Positions 23,769 through 34,461 of a DNA stretch of 64,000 nucleotides are shown here, piece by piece. Below the pieces are notes generated by a model. It saw only the letters and a list, made by a program, of their open reading frames with translations. It ran no database searches and had not been told where the DNA came from. The first letter of the stretch is position 1, and each line of letters starts with the position of its first letter. The DNA is from Gigaspora margarita (lineage: Eukaryota > Glomeromycota > Glomeromycetes > Diversisporales > Gigasporaceae): assembly GCA_009809945.1 (NCBI GenBank), contig WTPW01000617.1, positions 307,061 through 371,060 on the forward strand, given 5' to 3'. The position numbers and the translations under genes were made by a program.

Positions 23769-23999
23769 ACTTGCAAATTTTTCTATAGTTTGGATATTAG
23801 ATATTTTCAAAAATGTATGCTCATATTTTATGTTTAACGAAGTTCTATTCAGAAATATTCGGACCCTTCAAAATTGGTCACCTTAGTCATGTAACATCAA
23901 TTCTAGGATACATGCACTATATGAATTTAGTATATTCAAAGTAAATAAATATAAATTATTTTCTGACTAATAAACCAATAACAATTAGTATATCAGTTA

Positions 24000-24653
24000 T
24001 CCCTTAGATTGTAACACAGGCAAATTTGCCTGTATATTTTAAAAATTTTAATAAAATTTTAATAAAATTTTAAATATTGATTTTAGCTATACCTTTTCTA
24101 AGTAAAAAATATTCTTTGAGTTTTGTTTTAGTAACTTTGTTATAAAATTTTTTTAAAATTATTAGAAAACTTTAGTATAATCAAAGTTTAAAGTTCTTGT
24201 ATTAGCATTTTTACTATTAAAATTTTTCTTTAGATTTTCTTAAATTTTATATGTTCCCGTCTATAAAAAAACTTTTACTTCTAATACAAGTCTTGATTTT
24301 TACAAATAAATCATTAAAGTTGCAATAATAAAAGTTTTCATTCTTTATATAAACTACAATATTGTCTTAAGAACTATAGCTTTAAAACTAAACCTAAATA
24401 AGATTATAGAGAAATTGTAATAAAATTTTTAAAAAAATTTTTTTCTTAAAGATATCTATTTTTAGCTTATATATAACTTAAAATTTTTTTCTTACAATAT
24501 AAAAACTAATTTTGCAAAAAAGTAATCCTTATTTTCTAATATAATTGTACAAAGTTTTATTTAATTATCTTGATATTTAAAAAAAGTAAATCAGAGCAAA
24601 AAAAGTGCAAAAACGCAGGCAAATTTGCCTGTGTCCTACTACAATCTAAGGGA
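24000..24653. mobile_element. TCCCTTAAACCGT family, copy 3
   Basis: Ends TCCCTTAGATTGTAA, flanked by TA, with ACAGGCAAATTTGCCTGT near both ends. The non-coding interior is similar to the element at 37952-38942. Confidence 0.7.
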
Positions 24654-24891
24654 TAGCATTTATGAACAACTCACTATAGTTAGCTGATTTCTGTGAGCAA
24701 CTACAAGAAATAGTCAATACTGCAACTACTTTTTATAGATTGAATAACATTAAAGTAAACTCTAAAAATCTATTTTTACAACAAACTCAAAAGAACAAAT
24801 ACAAATAATTTTTGATAGTTTAATGCTAGAAAGGTAGGATAAAAAGAAACAATTCAGATACCTAGGATATTAGTTTTTGGCACACAAATTA

Positions 24892-25419
24892 GGGGGCATC
24901 CATAAATAATGTTATGTACCCCTATATAGTAGCTCCTGACCCCCCTAGACTATATAAAAAAAATTTAAAAATCCATATGTTTATATATAAAATTTTACAA
25001 AAACTTGAAAATATTATGACCTAGTCATCCAATCTGGATAATTTTGGTACTATTCGATTCATCTCTATGAGACGAATCCAATATACTAAAGTCATTTTAT
25101 TTGGATTACTGGATCACGTTTTATTAACAAAATACTATTGATTTTATAGTAATTTTATAAGAAAACATAATAACCAATAGTATTTCATTAATAAAACGTG
25201 ATCCAGTAATCCAAATCAAATGATTTTGGTACTATTTGAATTCTCTTCTCGAAATGATTCAAATAGTACTAAAAACATCCAATTTGGACCACTGGATCAA
25301 GTTTTAAACAAATTTTTATAAAAAAATTGTGTTATATTTTGGGAATCCTTTCCATATATTGGAAAATCGTTATATTTTGGGGGACCTCCTCAAGCATAAC
25401 GTTATTTATGGATACCCCC
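24892..25419. mobile_element. TIR element with GGGGGYATCCATAAATAA ends
   Basis: Inverted ends GGGGGYATCCATAAATAA, continuing GTTATG. The left flank is TTA and the right TAT, so the 3-bp duplication is imperfect here; the sister element at 41707 has TAA on both sides. The interior holds the palindrome pair with GATCCAGTAATCCAAAT and an ATGAGACGAAT loop word. Confidence 0.65.
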
Positions 25420-25429
25420 TATACAAAGA

Positions 25430-26730
25430 GGTTTATAACATAATAAAGGATAAAGCAGAACAGGCGATTAAGAAACTAAACAAGTTAAAAATAACAAACA
25501 AGTAATACATATATATAATTAATAGTGTAGTACTAACTAGGATATCATATAGAGTCCAAAACACTTGCCTGATAACAAAAATGTGCAATAACTTAACAAA
25601 GAAATACTTAAAAGGCATCAAACAAAAAGCTAGAATTGTAAGGACAGTACCAAATATCATACTGCTATACCATGATATATATGGAGTCAAGAAAGTAGAA
25701 GATATTTAAGCACTACAATATATAACGCAAATATGAAAAGTTCTAAACTATAGAAAGTTGTTAACATATCCAATATACATATATGTACAAAATCTACAAA
25801 ATAACGCTAATACAAACTTATCAATATTAATACACAAACCAGTCTTTTTAACAAAGTACAAGAACACATTAATCACAACAATATTAGAAAAATTATATAA
25901 TATAGAAATACAACTTACAAATGAAATAAGGAATTGGCCAAAGCTCAGAAATGCAAAGAGAACGTCAATTAATAAAATACTAAAGGACTAGCCTAGTAAA
26001 TTTTACCTAAAATCCAAACTAAATAAACATAATATCTATTATATTGAGCAATTTTTAAATCACAACTGTTTCAAATTATTAAAATAGAAACAGATATTTC
26101 ATAATATTAGAAAAATAATAAGAAAAAAAGACCGAAATGGTTTCTAGAAATACAGCAGATAATAAGAAGAAAATATATACATATCATGGAGAGTAATATA
26201 AATATATTTACAGTTAATAAGATAGAACAAACTAGAACAAGCCAAACCAAATGGGTAGTAATGAACTGAGAAGTAATAGAGAGAGTTAGAAAGATAAAAA
26301 ATAACTACATGATAATCTGATATTAAGAATATATAGAAAATGAAATAATGAATTGCTGCTATGGTTGTGACAAGTACATATTAATAAAAGTAACCCAGGA
26401 GTTATCAAAATATACACGAGATATATTATAAGCATAATGATCAATCAAGCAAAGAAAATATATAGTGATATTGAGAACATACTAGAGAGTTTTAATAAAA
26501 AGAAAATCAAGCCACAAACAATACCAAATCTACTATTCATTGCAAAAAGGCTAAGGACATCATGAAGTATAATTCAATATTTTATGAATCTAGAAGAGAA
26601 ACTATAGAAAAGATACAAAGAGAAGAACAAGAAAACTATAGAACTATATAAAATAAAACAGCAAGTTGAAGAAACAGTAGAAGGCCATATGCCAATGGCA
26701 ATAATATCAAGTGAAAATATAAATAATTCT
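25430..26730 (+). pseudogene. Decayed LINE, RT C-terminal part
   Basis: Plus-strand frames with stops still read as the region after the RT active site of a fungal LINE. IIKDKAEQAIKKLNKLKITN is followed by YIYIINSVVLTRISYRVQNT, then ARIVRTVPNIILLYHDIYGV. A longer open stretch at 25758-25991 continues the same protein (YNIEIQLTNEIRNW). Further 3' sequence to about 26730 is frame-broken. At least two in-frame stops before 25760 make it inactive. Homologous blocks recur in the copy at 59906-63305. Confidence 0.65.
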
Positions 26731-26744
26731 ATTAGAATTAAAAA

Positions 26745-27125
26745 TGAATGCTAGCCATCATTAACAAAATAAATATACAAAATTTTTCGAAAAAAATTGC
26801 ATGCCAAAATCTTTTGAAAGAATTGCGATCAATGTGAAATCTTTCGAAAGATATGCAATTTTTTAAAAGATTTCGGCATGCATTTCTTTCAAAATATTTC
26901 GAAATAAATTTTGAAATATTTTGAAATATATTGCGAAATATTGCAAAATGGGACAAATAAAAACAATACAACCCTGTACCTAATTATCCCCTCTCTGGGG
27001 TCGCAGGAGGTAATATTTCACATATTATCACAATAAACGATATACATAATCACAATCATGGTTTTGCAAATTTTTGAATGTTTTCACAGGTTTTTGTAAT
27101 TTAATATAAAATTTTATATTTTTTT
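26745..27125. repeat. Foldback-family arm fragment
   Basis: CTTTTGAAAGAATTGCGATC, TTTCGAAATAAATTTTG, then CTCTCTGGGGTCGCAGGAGG and a TTTGTAATTTAATATAAAAT tail. It matches the inner part of the 12.7-16.9 kb palindrome arm, in the orientation of its right arm. Confidence 0.6.
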
Positions 27126-27230
27126 ATTTATTATTAGGGAAGTGCCATTTATCAGCTGATTTTTTAGGGGGGTGGGGGGTAGAGCAATTATCAGGTCCTA
27201 TATATAATATAATATATATAATATATATAA

Positions 27231-27769
27231 TAGGTGTCTTAGCTGGGTCGGGTCTGATCTGAGTCAGATTATATACAATGATCGCAAGTAGTCACTACAT
27301 AGTAAAGTCCAAATCTTACTATGTAAATCGATAAAATTTTCTTAAGTAAACTTGCTTGGCAGATCAAAATACATGTACTCTGAAATTTTCATCCAAATTA
27401 GAGAAATTTTTATTATTTAACTTTTAATTTTTACGTTTGTTGAACATTTTTTTTAAAAAGATTCTAATTTTTTGCGTTGAACGTAAAAATTAAAAGTCAA
27501 ATAATAAAAATTTCTCTGAACTGAATAAAAATTTCAGAGTAAATGCAATTTGATCTTCCAAACAAGTTTACTTAAGCGGTCTTTATCAATTTACATAGTA
27601 AAATTTAGACTTTACTATGTAGCGACTATTATCGACCCGGGCTCAACCCGGGTTGGGTTGGGTCAGGGTTTGACATGAGGCGGGTCAGACCCGGGTCGGG
27701 TTTTGACCCAAGTGGGTCTGACCCGGGTCAGGCCCAAACCCGACCCAACCCAACCCACTAAGACCCCTA
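27231..27769. mobile_element. hAT-type MITE, TAGGxGTCTTAG family, copy 1
   Basis: Ends TAGGTGTCTTAG and TAAGACCCCTA with a perfect 8-bp duplication ATATATAA (27223-27230, 27770-27777). Subterminal zones are arrays of GGGTCTGACCCGGGTC-like words. The whole middle (27288-27630) is copy C of the 330-bp palindrome. The upstream 27128-27200 segment (GTGCCATTTATCAGCTGATT) is one end of a PIF-type element like that at 31783. Confidence 0.8.
27288..27630. repeat. 330-bp palindromic module, copy C
   Basis: AGTCACTACATAGTAAAGTC at the left, ACTTTACTATGTAGCGACT at the right, centre near 27455. Confidence 0.8.
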
Positions 27770-27777
27770 ATATATAA

Positions 27778-28460
27778 TATATATATATATATATATCTGA
27801 TATACTGTATAATATTATATATATATAATTTTTAAGATTTTTGGTTAGGGTAATTAGCCAATGGGGTTTTTAGATTTCACGATGTCACAATCTGCAATGT
27901 ATATTAAATACGTAATTTGTTATTAAGTTTTAAATTATTCTAATATAGTTTTCTTATTGGTTTACTGTATTATTTTTTTTTCTTTTTAATCATAAAAAAA
28001 CCTATGCAGTAAATATTTCTAAACTTAATAACAACATTACACCAGCATTACTGTATCTTAAATACGCAAAAATTAAACTTACTGTATTTATATCGATATT
28101 TTACAAAATATTAAATCATCGATAAAACAATAATAATTCAACACCCTTTGTTAAATAATGTATACTTACTATACAGCATACTATATCATACTGTATCAGA
28201 TATACCGGTATATAATAATGTATATATATTTTTTAAAAAATAATAAAATTTTTTAAAACTAAAATAATTGGACCATAAAATGCCTTTTAAGTATATGGTG
28301 ACGCATTGTGTCATTGCATAGCCTCATTTATTTATTTGAGTTCGTACGTACGGACATTACTTTTCTACAATATAAGATTCGTGTTTCTTTTGCCATTCTT
28401 GCATAGGTTATAGTGTATTTGAAAATCTCAGTTCTGTTTCAGCAATAAACTATAGTCTCT
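27778..28460 (+). promoter_or_regulatory. Upstream region of RAB18
   Basis: AT-rich, with ATATATAT runs at the left. It ends in a mixed segment (28310-28460) containing CGTACGTACGG and a TTGCATAGGTTATAG, the likely core promoter and 5' leader by position. No further element can be claimed. Confidence 0.3.
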
Positions 28461-29502
28461 ATGGCAGGAACAATTGATGAATATCATGCAACTCTTAAAA
28501 TTCTTCTAATTGGTAATTCTAATGTTGGGAAATCCTCTCTTCTGCTACGATTTACTGAGGACACATTCTTACCGAAAGACGATGTGTCAGCTACAATAGG
28601 TGATTTTATGAATAGGTTTTATATTTAAAGCTAAGACTGTTTGGCTTATTGGAAAAAAAGCCAACTTGGCTTAAAACTACCGTATTAAATGTCTTTACAA
28701 TAAATAGGTGTAGACTTTAAAGTAGTAGATACAGTAATTAATGGCAAAAGATATAAGTTGACTATTTGGGTGCACCATAATTTTTTTAATTTTAAATTTC
28801 TCAACTTCTTAAATCTAGAATTCATGACTTATTCACTTCAAAAATTTGATAGGATACTGCTGGTCAAGAACGATTTCGAACTCTCACTTCATCATATTAT
28901 CGTGGTGTACAGGGTGTTATTCTTGGTAATAGTCCTCTTGATCAAGTTTTAACAGTTGGCGTTTTAGTTATTTAATTCATTCGCTCATTTTATTGTTGGT
29001 CATTAGTTTACGATGTAAGCAAGAGGGAATCATTTGATCAGTTGGACAGTTGGTTCGGAGAACTGAATACTTATTGTTCAAGCAAAGACGTGGTGAAAAT
29101 GATAGTGGGAAACAAAGTTGACAAAGTAGATGTCAAGAAATTCACTATTAAATTGAACAATTACTTATTTTTGATTTAAATCTATTGTCTCATAGGAACA
29201 TTCTCGAGTAATTTCTCGTAAAGAAGCTGAAGCATATGCACGAAAAATGCAAACCTTGTTTATTGAATGTAGCGCTAAAACTAGGGTTTGTGTTAAAGAA
29301 GCTTTCGACGAACTTGTTGAAAAGGTTATTTTAATTCGTTTACCTTGCACTGTTTTTTACACTGTATCATATTATTTATTATTAATTTTTTAAATAGATC
29401 ATTGAAACACCAAGTTTATGGCAAAAAAAAGAAAAGCAACCTGACAATATCAATTTACCTCGTTCTGCACCAACAAAGCAGGAAAATTCTGCGTGTTGTT
29501 AA
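28461..29502 (+). CDS. RAB18: Rab18 small GTPase
   Basis: Rab-family GTPase; in other eukaryotes Rab18 acts at ER and lipid-droplet membranes. Six exons, 28461-28599, 28708-28769, 28853-28925, 29007-29125, 29196-29324 and 29398-29502, join in phase into 208 residues, the family's usual length. Introns are 70-108 bp, GT...AG. Visible motifs: P-loop GNSNVGKSS (about 18-26), switch I ending in [27 protein letters not shown] (switch II), GNKVDK (guanine binding), ECSAKT, and a C-terminal CysCys for geranylgeranylation. [23 protein letters not shown] and [13 protein letters not shown] favour Rab18 over Rab1/8. The start ATG sits directly before [17 protein letters not shown]. No lesion is seen. 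It is the only intact gene wholly inside the window. Confidence 0.95.
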
Positions 29503-30296
29503 CTAAATTATATATTTGAGATGTTGATGGATAATATATTAATGAGGCGCAGAACCGAACACGTGACGTGTTCGCTGTGTCGAATTCAAGTTATTAAACG
29601 TTAAGGTCAACAGAATAGTAGGTAAAAGTATAATAAAGATAAAGTGGGACTGTAAGACACGCCGCTGTTATTATTTATTCACGAGAGCAATTTCATAATT
29701 GCACATACTGTATTTGCATTTATGATTAAATATTTACAATTCATGGTTGTTCATGAATTGGTTAATATTGGTGGATCAATAAATAGTTTTTTTCTAATAC
29801 TATAAAGACTTTGTAATTTAGATATATATTTATTTTTATTTTATTTTATCTTTATTTCATGTAAATTTTGTATTCAGCATCATTTATTAATTTTTATTAT
29901 CAAATAATAAAACATTACTTTCTGGTTGCATAACTCGCCTATACAATTAACCAATTAAATTGCAGTGATTTGGTAATGATCCATAGTATTAGATTTTAAA
30001 TTATATTGAATTTTAGTATAATTTAAAGCCTAATACTATAAATCGATATTAAATTAAAAACTTGATAACCAAGTTTTGTTTGATTTTGTTAAAAATTAGC
30101 TACAATAGTAACCTTATTTTAATAATATATTTAGAAATATGTAAACTAAACAAAAAAAATCAAACTATTATAAAACAAAGCTATAGTAAATACAAAAATT
30201 AAGTTCATAAATAGTTTAATAAAATAATTAATAATTTGGTACATGTGCATTATAGTATATTTATTATATTTAATATAATATGAAATTAAACAATAA
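29503..30296. other. 3' flank of RAB18 and AT-rich spacer
   Basis: The first 150 bp probably hold the 3' UTR (ATAATATATTAATGAGG near 29533). Beyond that, AT-rich sequence with a TTCATGGTTGTTCATGAA hairpin near 29740. No gene. Confidence 0.4.
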
Positions 30297-31111
30297 ATTT
30301 TTTTTTTTTTTTTTTTAAATTTTCCCGGTAACCCTGTACCGAGATCGCTGTTTGCGTCTTTTATTAAGGTCTTTTTTTGTGATCATGGGAACCCAACCGG
30401 GCTCCCTACATTTTGTATTACATGTCCTATTTCTATTTTAATTCTGTCCTACGAAGTCTATCCTACCCTACTCCAACCTCGTCCGGCTTCTCTGGCTGAG
30501 TCCAGCCGGTCCGTCACCCGGTGCGCCCCAACCAGTCTTNGGTCTTCTANATCAACTTTAAGGAGTNAGTTTACTCNGCCGGTGTGCTTGTATAGGTCCA
30601 TTTTTCGTCTGCCCCAGATACTCCTTTCTGAGTTTGGGTTGGTCAGGTTTTTCTCGTGGGACTTTTTCCTGATTTCGGGGTCTATCATTGTTCCAACCGG
30701 TTTATAACCAGTTGACCCGCTTTCACTGGGAGATTTAACCGGAATAAGCCTTGTGTTCATTAAATCCAGCTGACTGTAATCCGCTAACCCATTCTATTTC
30801 AACTGGGGGATTTAACCAGATTTACCTTTTTTCCTTATTAGTCCAGCTGACCCTAGTCTGCTGACCCATTCTATTTCAACTGGGGGATTTTAACCAGATT
30901 TACCTTTTCCTACTTAGGGAACCAACCTGAAGAAATTTTTCTTAAGTGGCTGTGCCGCCGCACGTGGTCCTAGCATCCTAGTTCAAGTATATCCGTCTCA
31001 TGGCCAAACGTAGAAATTATTATTCTTCAGTCTTTCGTAGGACTTGAACCGGCGACCTTGTGTGAGGAACGGCTAAAGTCCTGGGAGCGCAACCACTACG
31101 CTATCGACCCG
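30297..31111 (-). mobile_element. tRNA-headed SINE, 815 bp
   Basis: On the minus strand the 5' end (31111-31030) is tRNA-like: an A box in GATAGCGTAGTGGTTGCGC and a B box in GCCGGTTCAAGTCCTACG, which would be the internal Pol III promoter. The body is unusually GC-rich for the region and includes a tandem duplication of about 65 bp (30780-30905; CAACTGGGGGATTTAACCAG). The minus-strand 3' end is a run of 19 A (30298-30316). The body is long for a SINE and has four Ns near 30540-30597. A minus open frame (30458-30760) in it has no domain. AATTTTTT-like flanks do not give a clean duplication. Confidence 0.75.
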
Positions 31112-31782
31112 CAGGACAATATAATTTTTTTTTTGTTAGGGTTTAAATAAGATGAAATAATATTAATAAAAAGAAGTTTATTGCAAGTAATTTTTTTTGT
31201 TAAAGTATAAAAAGTAGGTTTATAAATAAAATTATAAGCTAGAAATGATTTTTTAATATACTACAATTTTTTAATTTTATATTATATCTGATTCTATAAT
31301 CTAATTGGCTTATCAAATAGGTGTGTTACAATATACACGTATCAATTCTTACTTCATATAATCATCCAATTTACTTAGTGCTTTTTGATAATTATATTTT
31401 TATAATGGTATCAAATAATATATTATACTGTAAATAGAAAATTTAGCTTATTTACTTGTAGCTTTGCTATAGAAACTACATTTATATGAGTGGTACTAAT
31501 TAAAACTTGCAAGGTTTTTGTGCATTTTATTCAGTATTTAAAATTTAACAAATTGAAAATTAATTCTACAAGCAAAAATTTTAGGTATCTATAGATTTTA
31601 TTATATATTGCACATGTTTTGTATAATTTTTTGATTTTTTTATTATGTTTACAAGAATTGCTAAATTTTTTTGTATATTAAAATAAAATTGAATTTTAAA
31701 CACTGATTTTATCTAATATAATTTATTCTAAAGTATTATTAAAAATTAAATCCTACAAATTAAAATAATTAAATACTATTTA
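31112..31782. other. AT-rich spacer, no gene
   Basis: No gene-like frame and no paired inverted repeat that I could see. Confidence 0.4.
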
Positions 31783-32980
31783 AAAGAGCACTATTTATCA
31801 GCTGATTTTTTAGAGGAGTAGGGGATAGAGCAATTATCAGATCCTAGTGAATTGATCTATTATCCATACTAACTGGTTTGGAAGTTTGAAATATATCAAA
31901 GAAGAAATAGTAGAATGGTAGAAGTGAGTACTAGAATTGGAATAAATATTACAAGAGCAAAATAGATAGTAGTAGGAATGCAGGTTTGCTCTAACTCTAA
32001 GTGTAAGCCTTGGTAAATATAATATTACCAAAGTATAGATAAATACCTGTATAGAACAAATACTGCTTTACCAAGTTTCCTGTTAAAGATAAGCCAAATT
32101 GTATCTTTGAATATAGTAGAGTTTAAGAATCAAGGTAAAAATAAATCCAGGATATCTATATTTTTCTGAAAAATTGGTTGAGATCGGTTAAGGAGCAGAA
32201 GATTAGAAAGTTTAAATAGACAATTTTCATAGTTGGTTACAAGTATGGCATCTAGTATAAAACCCTTGGGCAGCCTATTTAAATTAGATACCAAAAGTGT
32301 ACATGTAGCTAGTTGTACTTTCATCCAAGTATAATTTTCAATAAATAAAAACCTGTACTCAAAACAGTCACTTTTAAATCAATAAAAAACAATAATAATA
32401 ATTTTTAATATTGGATAAATTTTGATCTATCAGTCTATTTTGAATGATTTAACTACCGAAATGTTCATCTATTTCTAATTACAGAATCCCAAAATTGACA
32501 AATATTTGTATTCTATAAACAATTAATAATTAAATTGGGGTTTATATACTATATAATTGTCTATATAATACCTATCTTTGTCGATCTTTGGATTCTGTGA
32601 TTAGAATTTAATGATTTTGGACTAATTAGAATTATCTTACTAAGACGAGTATTTTGGTAATTAAATTATTCAAAATGGACTAGTGAATTAAAAGTTATTC
32701 AATATTAAAAAATTTTACTTAGTAATTGAATAATCCAGGAATCCTGTAATTGGATTTTGACAATTTTGAACTTGTTAGAATCATCTTATTGGGACAAGCA
32801 TTTTGGTAGTTAAATTATTTAAATTGAACTAGTAGAGCAAAAGTTATTTAATATTTAATATTTTTATATATGTATATATTATAAAATTTTAACCAATCAA
32901 ATTCTTGAAAAATTATCAGGTGGAGGGTGGGAAGTTAGCTATTTAGTAAAACTCTAATTAGCTTATAAATGGCTCTTTTT
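31783..32980. mobile_element. PIF-type element, GCACTATTTATC family, copy 1
   Basis: Ends AAAAGAGCACTATTTATC and GATAAATRGYGCTCTTTT-like inverse (worn), with TTA on both sides. The 3' half (32400-32850) holds repeated palindrome arms (ATTTTGGTAGTTAAATTAT, AGTGGATCA-like). A diverged SINE copy sits at 32160-32395. No transposase. Confidence 0.55.
32160..32395 (+). mobile_element. SINE/retroposon, diverged truncated copy
   Basis: Follows the 17774-18049 copy in order (AGAAAGTTTAAATAG, TATGGCATCTAGTATAAAAC, TACATGTAGCTAGTTGTAC) with perhaps 70-75% identity. It ends ATCAATAAAAAACAATAATA. Older than the other two copies. Confidence 0.6.
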
Positions 32981-34301
32981 TTATAAGTTTTATTTAAAGT
33001 TATTACTAATATAATTTTTGAATCAGTATTTAAACTAATCTCTTTTTTATATTCAATAAGAAGTTTTTGAATTAAAGTAAGAAATTTTAATTTAATAGAA
33101 GAAAATGATATATTTATTTTTTTATTTTTTTAAGGTTTTTTAATAGCTAGACTTTCTTTATTTATATTATTAATATACAAGTATATATTTTATATTACTA
33201 TTTATCTAACTATAATTACTAATATATTTTTAAATAACAATCCTAAACTTTTTTTAAAGGTATAAGGTAAATGGGGGTATTTTGGCGAATGGGGGTATTG
33301 TGGCGAACTATTCAAACCACAAACTTCCGTATAACATAGTCAACTTTTTTAATAATATTTGCACAACTATGAGTCTCCAAAAGGAAGAAACTACCGAATA
33401 CGAATTAATATATTGTCAAGTAATACAAACAAAAAAATTTTGATCTTTTGCATTTAAATTTAACATACATACGTACTTATATAAAAAAAAACCTGACTAA
33501 TACAGGTATCAAAACCAGGCCCAAGGAACTAATAAACTTTGGAAATATAATTTATTACTTAACTAGATAAAATAAATTAAACTCAAAAATTAATCTGAAA
33601 AAAATATCCTCGCGTTCAACTCTACAAACCTGCTAATTTTACGCGTCCAGTTATCTTGCTTTTTTAGAATTTGTATTACTTGAACATGAAAGTTAAATGA
33701 CTACGTATAAAAAGGAAATGTTACATTCCATTAGAACTCATCACGTTACAGTTAGAACTCATCACGTTACAGTTTTAAACCAAAGACTTATTCAAGTTCG
33801 TTACCTTTTGTTAGCTGTTAGTATTAAGTTTATGTTCAAGTTTTTTGATCATGATTTAAGCATAAGCCCAATACTGTAGCTTCACTAGTGCTATATTTGA
33901 GTTACTTTATTAGCGCTTATTTGAGTTACTTTATTAGTGCTATATTTAAGTTACTCAAATAATAATGTCTGATTTTCGCGTTCTTACACTTTTTTTTTTA
34001 TTTGTATTAAAATTAAATTTTTTTATTAAATAAATTTTCACACTCTATTTGATTACAAAAAATTTTTTTTGATTAAATTAAATTCTTTATTTTTTATTAC
34101 ATAACTTAGAATTAGAATATTTATTTATTTATTAAATTAGTTATGAATTTTTTTTTTAATTAAATTAGATTAATTACGAATTTATTTTTTAATTAAATTA
34201 GATTATTTATTTATTAATTAAATTAATTATGATTTTTTTAATTAAATTAAATATTATAAATTATTGTGGTTTGGATAATCTCGTGACAATTTTTTTATGT
34301 T

Positions 34302-34388
34302 TAAATGATTGTGATTACGATCGCGATTCTAAAGCCAGCCAATTTATGAAAATTAGCCGGCTTTAGCAATCATCACAATCATTTAAAA
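34302..34388. repeat. Hairpin upstream of pogo transposase
   Basis: TTTAAATGATTGTGAT with its inverse ATCACAATCATTTAAA, plus an inner AAAGCCAGCC/GGCTTT match. A plausible transposase-binding or promoter element, 75 bp before the ATG. Confidence 0.5.
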
Positions 34389-34461
34389 AAGAATTCGTCT
34401 TAAACCAATCATTATAAATTAATTACATTCTCCTTTTTTTTTTTATTAGATATAAACTAAA

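Noticed and set aside
30458..30760. 100-residue minus-strand frame in the SINE, with Ns
   Set aside because: It lies in the SINE body on the element's own strand, but no homology is recognised and SINEs are non-coding.
31030..31111. Functional tRNA gene on the minus strand
   Set aside because: A and B boxes are present, but it is fused to an 800-bp body with a poly(A) tail and the acceptor stem does not close.
33697..33879. 60-residue frame before the pogo transposase
   Set aside because: Starts in an 18-bp tandem repeat, no domain, probably leader sequence.
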